A stretch of 64,000 nt of DNA from 66-474 sp964489055 (GTDB taxonomy: Bacteria > Pseudomonadota > Gammaproteobacteria > Xanthomonadales > Rhodanobacteraceae): the NCBI GenBank assembly GCA_964489055.1, contig CAZAXF010000005.1, forward strand, positions 1 through 64,000. Direction: 5' to 3'. Positions within the stretch are counted from its first letter, which is position 1. Every line of letters starts with the position of its first letter. Positions 53,612 through 61,426 of the stretch are shown one piece after another. A program made the translations under genes and the position numbers. A model generated the notes under the pieces. That model worked only from the letters and a program-made list of their open reading frames with translations, had not been told where the DNA came from and searched no databases.

Positions 53612-54319
53612 ATGATGAACCGCACAGTCACAAGCTTGCATCCCGAGTCCCGAGTCCCGGGTCCCGGGTCCCGGCGGCTCCTCGTCCGCCACCTCGGCCG
53701 CCAGCCCTACGAACCGGTCTGGCACGCCATGCAGGAATTCACCGACGCGCGCGGGCCGGATACGCCGGACGAGCTGTGGCTGGTCGAACACGACCCGGTG
53801 TTCACGCTGGGCCAGGCGGGCAAGCCCGAACACGTGCTGGCGCCCGGCGACATCCCGGTGATCCACGTCGACCGCGGCGGCCAGGTGACCTACCACGGCC
53901 CGGGCCAGATCGTGGCCTATCCGCTGCTGGACCTGCGCCGCCTGAAGCTGGGGGTGCGTGAACTGGTGCGGCGGATCGAGCAGGCCATCATCGACACCCT
54001 GGCCGAGTGGAACATCCAGGCCATCCGCCATCCGGGCGCGCCCGGGGTCTACGTGGCCGACGCCAAGATCGCGGCATTGGGCCTCAGGGTCCGGCATGGC
54101 TGCACGTTCCACGGCCTGGCCTTCAACGTGAACATGGACCTGGAACCCTTCCACCGCATCAATCCATGCGGTTTTGCCGGCCTTCAGGTCGTACAGATGC
54201 TAGACTTGGGTGGCCCGTCGCGGCTGGCCGAGGTCGAAAACGCGCTGATTGCCGAGCTTGGCCGACAATTCGGCTTGTCGCCCGAAGACGCGGATTCCGC
54301 GCAGTTCCACGCCGCGTGA
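53612..54319 (+). CDS. lipB: Lipoyl(octanoyl) transferase LipB
   Basis: LipB moves octanoate from acyl carrier protein to lipoyl domains of dehydrogenase complexes. The 235-residue product has LWLVEHDPVFTLGQ, the GGQVTYHGPGQ loop, and both catalytic residues: Lys in YVADAKIAALG and Cys in INPCGFAG. The start is uncertain: ATG codons lie at 53606, 53612 and 53615, and the first 20 residues are partly coded by the inverted GAGTCCC/GGGTCCC repeats (TSLHPESRVPGPGSRR), before homology begins at LLVRHLG. A recent repeat insertion may have replaced the native 5' end. lipA, often the next gene, is absent here. Confidence 0.92.
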   Translation: MMNRTVTSLHPESRVPGPGSRRLLVRHLGRQPYEPVWHAMQEFTDARGPDTPDELWLVEHDPVFTLGQAGKPEHVLAPGDIPVIHVDRGGQVTYHGPGQIVAYPLLDLRRLKLGVRELVRRIEQAIIDTLAEWNIQAIRHPGAPGVYVADAKIAALGLRVRHGCTFHGLAFNVNMDLEPFHRINPCGFAGLQVVQMLDLGGPSRLAEVENALIAELGRQFGLSPEDADSAQFHAA

Positions 54320-54505
54320 CTTGCGGCGGTGGGCGACGCGGGCGTTTTCCGATACCTTGATCCTCCACCGCGCATCGACACGATCCCGCCCGCCGGAACC
54401 GCGTCCATCGGGACGCCAGCAAGCGGCTGGCGCATTTTCAACCCCCATCGCGCCATCATCACGGCGCAAGCGGCCGGCCCGCTTCCGTCCCGCCGAGGAA
54501 AATCC

Positions 54506-56845
54506 ATGTTGCAGCGTGTTCTCGTCGTAATGTTCGCCCTCGTCGTTTCGCTCGGCGCCCGCGCCGCGGCGACGACGCCCGCGCCCTCCGGCAAGTGCCC
54601 GGCCACGTCCTCCACCGTGCCGGCGGTCCCCATTGCCAAGTACCGGATCACGCCGGCGCCGGAACTCAAGCCCACCGCCACGCAGAGCCAGGCGGCGATC
54701 CTGGCCGCGCGGCTGCTCACGCGCTTCCAGTACGAGGCGCTGCCGCTCGACAACGCGATGTCGGAGAAGATCTTCAAGGCCTACTTCAAGGCCCTGGACG
54801 GCAGCAAGCTGTTCTTCACCCAACAGGACCTCGACCATTTCGCGCCCGACCGCACCAAGCTCGACAACGCAATCTGGAGCGGCGACCTGTCGATCCCCTT
54901 TTCCATCTTCAACTTGTACGAAAAGCGCGTGGGCCAGCGCACGGCCTACGCGCTGGAGCTTTTGAAGAAGGGCTTTTCCCTCGACAGCGACGAGACCTAC
55001 ACCTTCGACCGCGACGAGGCCAAGTGGGCGGCCGGCACCAGGGCCCTGGACCAGTTGTGGCAAAAGCGCGTCGAGAACGACTGGATCCGCCTGAAGCTCG
55101 CGGGCAAGGACGACGCGGAAATCCGCAAGACGCTTTCGCGCCGCTACGAGAACTACCTCGATCGCGTGCACCAACTCGACAGCGAGGACGTGTTCCAGAC
55201 CTTCATGAACGCCTACGCGACCGCGATCGACCCGCACACCAACTACTTCGGGCCGCGCGCCAGCCAGAACTTCGACATCACCATGAAGCTGTCGCTGGAA
55301 GGCATCGGCGCGGTACTGCAGGAACACGACGAATACACCGTGATCCGCGAAGTGGTGCCCGGCGGCCCGGCGGCCAAGTCCGGCAAGCTCGAGGTCGGTG
55401 ACAAGATCGTGGGCGTGGGCCAGGGCGAGTGCGGCCCGATCCGGGACGTGGTCGGCTGGCGCATCGACGACGTGGTCGCCAAGATCCGCGGCCACAAGGG
55501 CTCGGTGGTGCGGCTGGAGATCCTGCCCGCCGAAGGTGGTCCGGACGCCCGCCCGCAGGTCATCACGCTCACCCGCGCCAAGGTCACCATCGCCGAGCAG
55601 GCCGCCAAGAAGAAGGTCATCGACGTCAAGGACGGCGGCCGCACGATCAAGGTCGGCATCATCGACCTGCCCAGCTTCTACGAGGACTTCGATGCCCGCC
55701 GCCACGGCGATCCCGACTACAAGAGCGCTTCGCGCGACGTGGCCAGGCTGCTGAAGGAACTGGAGCAGGACAAGGTTTCGGCGGTGATCGTGGATCTGCG
55801 CGGCAACGGCGGCGGCTCGCTGGACGAGGCCATCAACCTTTCCGGGCTGTTCATCGGCAAGGGGCCGGTGGTGCAGGTGCGCAACAACCGCGGCCAGGTC
55901 GAGGAGCAGGACTCGGACGAGAAGATGCTCTGGACCGGCCCGATGGCGGTCCTGGTGAACCGCGGTTCGGCCTCGGCCAGTGAAATCTTCACCGCCGCCA
56001 TCCAGGACTACGGTCGCGGCCTGGTGATCGGCGAGCAGACCTTCGGAAAGGGCACGGTGCAGAACCTCACCAGCCTCGACCGGCTCGCCATGAGCGACAA
56101 ACCGGCGTTCGGCGAACTGAAGATGACCATTGCCGAGTTCTTCCGCGTCAACGGCGCTTCCACGCAGTTGCACGGCGTCACGCCCGACATCAAGTTCCCG
56201 CATTCGATCGGCTACAAGGACTTTGGCGAATCAAGCTACCCGAATGCGTTGAAGTGGACCCACATCGCGCCGGCGGACTACACGCCCGTGGCAACCCAGA
56301 AACCGCTGATCGCGCCGTTGACGGCCCAACACGACGCGCGTGCAAAGACCGATCCCGCATGGAACCTGCTGCTGGACGAGCTGGCCGCCGCGCGCAAGCT
56401 TCACGACAAGAAAACCGTGTCGCTGAACTACCAGGTCCGCAAGGCCGAGCGCAAGCAACAGGACGCCCGGGACGCCGAGTTCAAGAAGCGCCGCGCGGCG
56501 CTGGGCGATGTCTCGGCGATCAACCTGGAACCCGACGACGGACTTACCCCCGGCGAGCGCAGCGTCAAGAAGTCCGTGGCACGCGAAAAGGCCGCCAAGG
56601 ACGCCAAGGACATCGAACTGGACGAAGCCGCGCACATCATGGCCGACGAAGTGGTCGCGCTGGCCGGCAACCCCAGGCTTGCGCACCAGGTGCTGCCCCG
56701 GCAGGCATTTGCCAAGTCCGGGCTGCTGGCGCTGAACCCCGGTTCGCCGTCGACCGATTCCTCGGCGCCGGCCGGGTCCACGCACACCGAACCGGCGGCG
56801 CCGGCGTCCTCGGCCGAACCTGCCGCTGCCGGCAGTTCACACTGA
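54506..56845 (+). CDS. prc: Tail-specific (carboxy-terminal processing) protease Prc
   Basis: This 779-residue periplasmic protease has a signal peptide (about 1-23), an N-terminal helical region, a PDZ domain (about 245-330: IGAVLQEHDEYTVIREVVPGGPAAKSG), and the S41 protease domain with the catalytic Ser in NRGSASASEIF and Lys in FGKGTVQ. A C-terminal DUF3340-type region and a Ser/Pro/Ala-rich tail follow. Prc trims or degrades periplasmic proteins and cell-wall hydrolases such as lytic transglycosylases, which fits its place beside mltB and the carboxypeptidase. ATG 54506 has GAGGAA upstream; an earlier in-frame start would add a non-homologous piece before the signal peptide. Confidence 0.95.
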   Translation: MLQRVLVVMFALVVSLGARAAATTPAPSGKCPATSSTVPAVPIAKYRITPAPELKPTATQSQAAILAARLLTRFQYEALPLDNAMSEKIFKAYFKALDGSKLFFTQQDLDHFAPDRTKLDNAIWSGDLSIPFSIFNLYEKRVGQRTAYALELLKKGFSLDSDETYTFDRDEAKWAAGTRALDQLWQKRVENDWIRLKLAGKDDAEIRKTLSRRYENYLDRVHQLDSEDVFQTFMNAYATAIDPHTNYFGPRASQNFDITMKLSLEGIGAVLQEHDEYTVIREVVPGGPAAKSGKLEVGDKIVGVGQGECGPIRDVVGWRIDDVVAKIRGHKGSVVRLEILPAEGGPDARPQVITLTRAKVTIAEQAAKKKVIDVKDGGRTIKVGIIDLPSFYEDFDARRHGDPDYKSASRDVARLLKELEQDKVSAVIVDLRGNGGGSLDEAINLSGLFIGKGPVVQVRNNRGQVEEQDSDEKMLWTGPMAVLVNRGSASASEIFTAAIQDYGRGLVIGEQTFGKGTVQNLTSLDRLAMSDKPAFGELKMTIAEFFRVNGASTQLHGVTPDIKFPHSIGYKDFGESSYPNALKWTHIAPADYTPVATQKPLIAPLTAQHDARAKTDPAWNLLLDELAAARKLHDKKTVSLNYQVRKAERKQQDARDAEFKKRRAALGDVSAINLEPDDGLTPGERSVKKSVAREKAAKDAKDIELDEAAHIMADEVVALAGNPRLAHQVLPRQAFAKSGLLALNPGSPSTDSSAPAGSTHTEPAAPASSAEPAAAGSSH

Positions 56846-56852
56846 CGGGTCG

Positions 56853-56878
56853 CCCGCACGCAGGCTCCTGCGTGCGGG
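56853..56878. terminator. Strong hairpin between convergent prc and ABC permease genes
   Basis: Bases 56853-56864 and 56867-56878 are perfect 12-bp inverted arms with a two-base spacer (CCCGCACGCAGG / CCTGCGTGCGGG). It lies eight bases after the prc stop and four before the end of the permease gene, where a bidirectional terminator is expected. It lacks a clear T-run on either side. Confidence 0.72.
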
Positions 56879-56881
56879 ACG

Positions 56882-58057
56882 TCACGCGGAGATCGCCAGC
56901 CGTTCGGTCCGGTACACCAGCGCCGTGATCGCACCGAGGATCGCGGCGAACCCGAACCCGCACACCAGTGCCAGGCCGATGTCGGCGGTCGAGACCGGAC
57001 TGCCGCGGAGCAGATCGCTGATCCCGATCTGCTGGCCGAGCAGCGGCACCGCGTACATCCAGTGCGCGGGCTTGACCGGCAGGATCATCATCGCGATCGA
57101 GGGCAGGATCGGAATGATCATCAGCAGGCCAAGGTAGGTCTGCGCCTCGCGATAACTCTTGGCGAACGCGGCCACCAGGGTTTCCAGTACCGCGAACAGC
57201 GCGACCAGCGGCAGCTCCAGCACGATCGCCTGGCTGATGAACTTCGGTCCCAGGTCGAATGCCATGCCGAGCTTCTCGGCCGGCATGAAACCGGCGGCGA
57301 TCGAAAACGCCACCGCGCTCAGCACCAGGCTGGCCAGCGAAAACGCCGCGATCGCGCCCAGCTTGCCCGTGAGGATGCGTCCGCGCGCCACCGGGTTGGC
57401 GAACAGCGGCTCCAGCGACTGGCGCTCGCGCTCGCCGGCGGTCAGGTCGATCGCCAGGTACATGCCGCCGATGTAGATCGCCAGCACGAAGAAGTACGGC
57501 AGGATCGAGAACATCATCCCGGCCCGCGATTGCGGCGTGGACTGGTCGCGCTTGCCCACCATCACCGGCGTGGCAATCGCCGGCGAAAGTCCGCGCGCCA
57601 GCAGGCGCAGTGCGCCCTGCTCGCGGTTGTAGTGCTTGAGCATGGCTTCGAGCCGGTGCCGCGGCGTGCTGCTGCCCCGTTGCGATGCGTCATAGATCAA
57701 CTCCACCTGGGCCGGCTCGCCCTTGTTCCAGGCTTTCGGGTAGCCCGCGGGAATGCGCAGCACCACGTCGGTGTCGCGGTCGCGCACGGCCTGGTCCGGG
57801 TTGGCGATCGGCGGCTGGGGCACCAGGCCCTGCTGCTTGAGCGCGTTGATCAGGTTGGGCGCATGCTGGGCGCCTATCACCGGCACCTTCAGCGGACCCT
57901 CGGCCTTTTTCATCTGCTGGCCGACGATCGCGTTCATCATCACGACGAACAGGATCGGGCCCATCAGCGGGCCATAGACCAGCGCGCTGAACACGGTGCG
58001 CTTGTCGCGCAGGTTCTCGCGCACTTCCTTCCACCATACCGTCAGCATCGCGTTCAT
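56882..58057 (-). CDS. ABC transporter permease, NatB/ABC-2 type
   Basis: This 391-residue membrane protein has an N-terminal helix (about 22-45), a periplasmic loop of about 130 residues with the ABC-2 pattern, and five further helices in the C-terminal half (FVLAIYIGGMYLAIDL, LGAIAAFSLASLVLSAV, VLELPLVALFAVLETLVAAF and others). The sequence between helices includes AGERERQSLEPLFANPVARG, the coupling-type signature of NatB-like permeases. It pairs with the ATPase encoded immediately upstream, overlapping by ATGA. Sodium or drug export is known for NatAB relatives; the substrate here is unknown. Confidence 0.9.
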   Translation of the reverse strand: MNAMLTVWWKEVRENLRDKRTVFSALVYGPLMGPILFVVMMNAIVGQQMKKAEGPLKVPVIGAQHAPNLINALKQQGLVPQPPIANPDQAVRDRDTDVVLRIPAGYPKAWNKGEPAQVELIYDASQRGSSTPRHRLEAMLKHYNREQGALRLLARGLSPAIATPVMVGKRDQSTPQSRAGMMFSILPYFFVLAIYIGGMYLAIDLTAGERERQSLEPLFANPVARGRILTGKLGAIAAFSLASLVLSAVAFSIAAGFMPAEKLGMAFDLGPKFISQAIVLELPLVALFAVLETLVAAFAKSYREAQTYLGLLMIIPILPSIAMMILPVKPAHWMYAVPLLGQQIGISDLLRGSPVSTADIGLALVCGFGFAAILGAITALVYRTERLAISA

Positions 58058-58788
58058 GCGGCCAGTCCTTCTTCGCTGCCAATCAGTTTCACGAAAGCAT
58101 CCTCGAGGTTGGTCTCGCCGGTCTGTGCGCGCAGCGCGTCGGGCGTTTCATCGGCCACCACGCGTCCGGCCGCGATCACCACGATGCGGTCGCACAACAT
58201 CGCGACCTCCTGCATGATGTGGCTGGAAAACAGCACGCAGCGCCCTTCGGCCTTGAGGTTGCGCATGAAGGTGCGCAGCCCGCGCGTGGCCATCACGTCC
58301 AGGCCGTTGGTGGGCTCGTCCAGGATCACGTTCTTCGGATCGTGCACCAGCGCGCGCGCGATCGCGGTCTTGACGCGCTGGCCCTGCGAGAAGCCCTCGG
58401 TGCGCCGGTCGATGAAATCGCGCATTTCCAGCGTCTCGACCAGCGCTTCGCGACGCTGCCGCAGCAACGCCTCGTCGATGCCGTGCAAGCGCGCGAAGTA
58501 GTCGATGTTCTCGCGCGCGGACAATCGCTTGTAGAGGCCGCGCGCGTCCGGCAACACGCCGAGGCGCCGGCGCACGGCGATGGGATCGGCGGCGGCATCG
58601 ATGCCGTCCACCATCACCCGCCCCGAGTCGGGCTTCATCAGCGTGTAGAGCATGCGCAGCGTGGTGGTCTTGCCCGCGCCGTTGGGGCCGAGCAGGCCGG
58701 TGATCTGGCCATCGCGCGCGCTGAAGCTCACGCCGTCGACGGCCTTGACCTTGCCGAAGGCCTTGTGGAGGTCGTTTACTTCGATCAT
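58054..58788 (-). CDS. ABC transporter ATP-binding protein, NatA type
   Basis: This 244-residue ATPase has Walker A GPNGAGKT, the Q-loop region (VLPDARGLY), signature FSQGQRVKTAIARALV (S-Q-G-Q in place of LSGGQ), Walker B NVILDEPTNGLD and the switch His in LFSSHIMQE. FSQGQ signatures are common in NatA-type ATPases. ATG 58788 is preferred over in-frame codons up to 58875, which encode low-complexity Pro and Arg. It is coupled to the permease by an ATGA overlap. Confidence 0.93.
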   Translation of the reverse strand: MIEVNDLHKAFGKVKAVDGVSFSARDGQITGLLGPNGAGKTTTLRMLYTLMKPDSGRVMVDGIDAAADPIAVRRRLGVLPDARGLYKRLSARENIDYFARLHGIDEALLRQRREALVETLEMRDFIDRRTEGFSQGQRVKTAIARALVHDPKNVILDEPTNGLDVMATRGLRTFMRNLKAEGRCVLFSSHIMQEVAMLCDRIVVIAAGRVVADETPDALRAQTGETNLEDAFVKLIGSEEGLAA

Positions 58789-58990
58789 TGCGGGCTTCCC
58801 GAATGGATGCGGGTGATTTGGCACGGTCGCGCCCGGGGGGGCCAGGGACCGCGGACCGGGGACCGGGAAACGCAAGCGCCATCCCCCTCGGTCGTTCCTC
58901 CTGCGGAAGGGGGAAGTCGAAGCGCGGAGGTTTCTTGCTTCACCTTGTTTGGAACAAAAGGGGTCGACGCGAAGTGACGGGGGGATGCGT
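58789..58990. other. Intergenic tract with GGACCGG-type repeats
   Basis: The 202 bases upstream of the ABC ATPase hold short GGGACC/GGACCGG repeats (58844-58867), similar in style to the heptamer array before lipB, but no gene or clear promoter. A 9-base piece of GGGGGGCC lies near 58834. I see nothing else to annotate. Confidence 0.5.
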
Positions 58991-60619
58991 TCATGGCGCG
59001 GCCCCGTTGAAATCGATGAAGGCGGGAACCGGGCCCAGCTTGTCCAGGCACTTTGCGTCCAGCTTCTTCGGTTGCAGGTCGTCGATGAAACGGTTCACCA
59101 GGTGCGGCATGCAGCCGGCGTTGATGGCTTCGGCATGGCCCATGCCCTTGACCACCAGCGAGCGGGCGTTCGACAGGCCCTCGAGGACTTTTTCGGCATC
59201 CGAGGGCGGGGTCACCGGGTCGCGTTCGCCGGAAATCAGCAACGTCGGGATCGAGGACCTGAATGGCGCGTGGAAGTTTTCGGGCATCGGGTTGTGCGGC
59301 CACACCTTGCACTGGGCCATGAATGCATCGATCAACTGGTTGCCGAGCAGCAGGTCGGCGTCCTGGGGGCGCGGCTGCAGCAGGCCGGCGTCCTCGGTGC
59401 ACATCACCGAAAGCTGCATGCCGTTTTCAATCGACGCGGACAGGTCGGCGCTGAGGATTCGCGACTGCCCCATCAAGGGCGCGTAGTTGCCCCTGGCGGC
59501 CTCGCTGATGGCCAGCGGCAGCAGGGCCTGGGTCAGCGTGCTGTAGGAGAACATCCGCACCACGCCGGCCAGGGTGTCGGCGCCCAGCGGCCGGGTGACC
59601 GGCTTGAAGCTGGTCGGATCCTGGAAGGTGACCTTGCGGGGCGGCTCGCCCTTCAGCTTCGCGTGCAGTTGGCGCAGCGTCGCGTACCAGTCGCCGAATG
59701 CCTTCTTGCATGCAGGCGCCGCTTCGCAGGCGGCGGCCTGCAGTTTCAGCGAATGCTGCAACGCCTCGGCGAAGGTTTCACCCAGCACCATCTGGTTGGG
59801 CACCACGCCGTTCAGCACGATGCTGCGCACCGCGTCGGGGTGTGCCGCCGCGTAGTGCTGCGCCATGCGGGTACCGTAGGAAACGCCGACCAGGTCCAGT
59901 TTCGGCGCACCCAGCGCCTGGCGCACCGCCTCGAGGTCGGCCACCGCGTCGGTGGTGGTGTAGTAGCGCGGATCGGAAGTCTTCTGCACCTCCTGCGCGC
60001 ACTCGCGAACCCACTGCACGCGCTGCTCGACATCCGGCTGGATGATCTTCTGCTGCTTGAGCTTCTTTTCGAGGGCGGGGCATTTCAGCGGATGCGACGC
60101 GCCGGTGCCGCGCTGGTCCAGAAGCAATACGTCGTGGTGCGCCAGCAGCGGCCCGAAGGCGGGCCGCATCTCGGGCCAGGTCTGGATCGCCGACTGCCCG
60201 GGCCCGCCGGCCAGGTACACCACCAGGTCCTTGTCGGGCACCTGCGAATCGCTGGGTACGATCGCGAGCTTCAACTTGATGACGCGTGACTTCGGGTCGG
60301 CACGGTTTTCGGGCACCGGATACTTCGCGCAGAACGCGGGCGTGGTCGCCGAGGAATGCGGGCGCTTCAACTCGCAGGCGGTCAGGGTCAGGCGACCCAG
60401 CTTCATGGTTTCCGGCGCCGCCGGTTTCACCGGCTTTCCCGGTTTGGCCGGCGTGGCCGCGGTGGTGGATGCGGGGGCGGGTGCGCCGGTGGCGGCGGAT
60501 GCCGGCGTGGTGCGCTCCGGTGCCGCACGATGGCGCTTGCCCCACCACTGCCAGCCCACGACGCCCACCAGGATCAGGACCGCGACGATGCGCAGCAGCA
60601 TGCGTTTGTCCATCTTCAT
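58991..60619 (-). CDS. Membrane-anchored alpha/beta hydrolase, tripeptidyl-aminopeptidase-like (TAP/S33)
   Basis: This 542-residue protein has one N-terminal hydrophobic helix (about 8-24), an Ala/Pro/Thr-rich spacer (30-70), and an S33-type hydrolase. Features are YLAGGPGQSA (oxyanion region), LLDQRGTGAS, the nucleophile in VGVSYGTR, Asp in ISGERDPVTPP and His in KGMGHAEA, with the C-terminal TAP-like segment. It likely removes N-terminal residues from peptides in the periplasm. ATG 60619 directly follows the upstream stop (TGAATG), so translation is coupled to the regulator gene. Confidence 0.9.
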   Translation of the reverse strand: MKMDKRMLLRIVAVLILVGVVGWQWWGKRHRAAPERTTPASAATGAPAPASTTAATPAKPGKPVKPAAPETMKLGRLTLTACELKRPHSSATTPAFCAKYPVPENRADPKSRVIKLKLAIVPSDSQVPDKDLVVYLAGGPGQSAIQTWPEMRPAFGPLLAHHDVLLLDQRGTGASHPLKCPALEKKLKQQKIIQPDVEQRVQWVRECAQEVQKTSDPRYYTTTDAVADLEAVRQALGAPKLDLVGVSYGTRMAQHYAAAHPDAVRSIVLNGVVPNQMVLGETFAEALQHSLKLQAAACEAAPACKKAFGDWYATLRQLHAKLKGEPPRKVTFQDPTSFKPVTRPLGADTLAGVVRMFSYSTLTQALLPLAISEAARGNYAPLMGQSRILSADLSASIENGMQLSVMCTEDAGLLQPRPQDADLLLGNQLIDAFMAQCKVWPHNPMPENFHAPFRSSIPTLLISGERDPVTPPSDAEKVLEGLSNARSLVVKGMGHAEAINAGCMPHLVNRFIDDLQPKKLDAKCLDKLGPVPAFIDFNGAAP

Positions 60620-60820
60620 TCAGTCTTCCTCGTCCGGGTCGAACATCGATTCGATGCGTTGCTTGAACAGCCTCGCCAGCTTGAAGGCCAGGGGCAGGCT
60701 GGGATCGTACTTGCCGTTCTCGATGGCGTTGATGGTCTGGCGTGATACATCCAGTTGTTCGGCAAGCGCGCCCTGCGACCAGCCGTGTTTTTCGCGCAAC
60801 TCACGGACACGGTTTTTCAT
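60620..60820 (-). CDS. Small XRE-family helix-turn-helix regulator
   Basis: This 66-residue protein is a single HTH domain: MKNRVRELREKHGWSQGALAEQLDVSRQTINAIENGKYDPSL and a short tail ending in acidic Asp-Glu residues. It is the YozG-like kind of stand-alone repressor often coded next to a small membrane protein, as here. ATG 60820 overlaps the upstream stop by one base (TGATG). It probably binds the two matching dyads that flank the operon promoter (61250-61267 and 61295-61312). Confidence 0.93.
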   Translation of the reverse strand: MKNRVRELREKHGWSQGALAEQLDVSRQTINAIENGKYDPSLPLAFKLARLFKQRIESMFDPDEED

Positions 60821-61236
60821 CAACAGCCCCAGAAATCCCAGGTGCCCGTGACCCTGCGTACCAGCGCAAGGCGCGTCACGCCGTACACCGCGGCGAGGGC
60901 CGGAAACACCCACACCAGGACGCCCCCGCCGACCGGCCACACCCCGGCGATCGCCAGGAAGGCGCCGACGATGCTGGCTGCGCTGACCACGCCGGTGGAC
61001 ACCCCCAGCGCGATCAGGTGCATGCGCTGTTCCAGCTCGTCGCCGCGCATCACCATGCGCGCGCTCAGCGCGATCACCACGATCACCGGCAGGGTCGGCA
61101 GCACCGCCAGGACGGCACGCAGCGCGATGTCATCGGTCCGGCCGACCAGTGGCCACTCGAACAGCATCAGGGCCACGTACACCGCCATGACCAGCAGTAT
61201 CACGATGTTGTGCCTGCGTTTTGATACCCGTGCCAT
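60820..61236 (-). CDS. Small integral membrane protein paired with the XRE regulator
   Basis: This 138-residue protein has four predicted membrane helices: IVILLVMAVYVALMLFEWPL, AVLAVLPTLPVIVVIALSA, LIALGVSTGVVSAASIVGAFL and VLVWVFPALAAVYGV. It has a charged inter-helix loop (RMVMRGDELEQRMH). Such proteins commonly accompany small XRE regulators and may sense membrane state or sequester the regulator; no enzyme motif is seen. ATG 61236 is chosen because it lies about 30 bases after the predicted transcription start and has GTGGAAT upstream; the earlier ATG at 61275 lies in the promoter -10 region. Confidence 0.85.
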   Translation of the reverse strand: MARVSKRRHNIVILLVMAVYVALMLFEWPLVGRTDDIALRAVLAVLPTLPVIVVIALSARMVMRGDELEQRMHLIALGVSTGVVSAASIVGAFLAIAGVWPVGGGVLVWVFPALAAVYGVTRLALVRRVTGTWDFWGC

Positions 61237-61249
61237 CGGAATTCCACGC

Positions 61250-61267
61250 TGTAAAGTGAACTTGACA
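61250..61267. promoter_or_regulatory. Operator-like dyad, downstream site
   Basis: TGTAAAG-N4-CTTGACA on the plus strand is an imperfect palindrome (one mismatch between arms). It overlaps the predicted transcription start of the membrane-protein operon, a position where a bound repressor would block initiation. The same form recurs at 61295-61312. Confidence 0.6.
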
Positions 61268-61271
61268 TGCG

Positions 61272-61300
61272 ACACTATCCGCCACTTCGCGGGCTGTCAA
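61272..61300 (-). promoter_or_regulatory. Sigma-70-type promoter of the membrane protein-XRE-hydrolase operon
   Basis: On the minus strand a perfect -35 TTGACA (61300-61295) and a -10 TAGTGT (61277-61272) are 17 bases apart. The -35 lies inside one operator-like dyad and the start lies inside the other. Confidence 0.7.
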
Positions 61301-61312
61301 GTGTTCTTTACA
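61295..61312. promoter_or_regulatory. Operator-like dyad, -35 site
   Basis: TGTCAAG-N4-CTTTACA on the plus strand matches the other dyad with the same half-site variants exchanged, centre to centre 45 bases. Two equal sites around one promoter suggest autoregulation by the XRE protein encoded in the operon. Confidence 0.6.
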
Positions 61313-61325
61313 TGTGCGCGGGGCG

Positions 61326-61345
61326 GCGTGCGCCGCGGCGCACGC
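61326..61345 (-). terminator. GC-rich hairpin after icd
   Basis: Bases 61326-61334 and 61337-61345 form perfect 9-bp arms with a two-base loop. It lies 82 bases downstream of the icd stop and upstream of the next promoter, so it may end icd transcription. No T-run is visible. Confidence 0.5.
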
Positions 61346-61426
61346 GCCCGGTCGCGCAGTGGGCGGCACAAGCGCCGGTGTTCGGCGGATCAGCACGGCG
61401 CGGGCGGGCTGCGCGCCCGCGGCACC

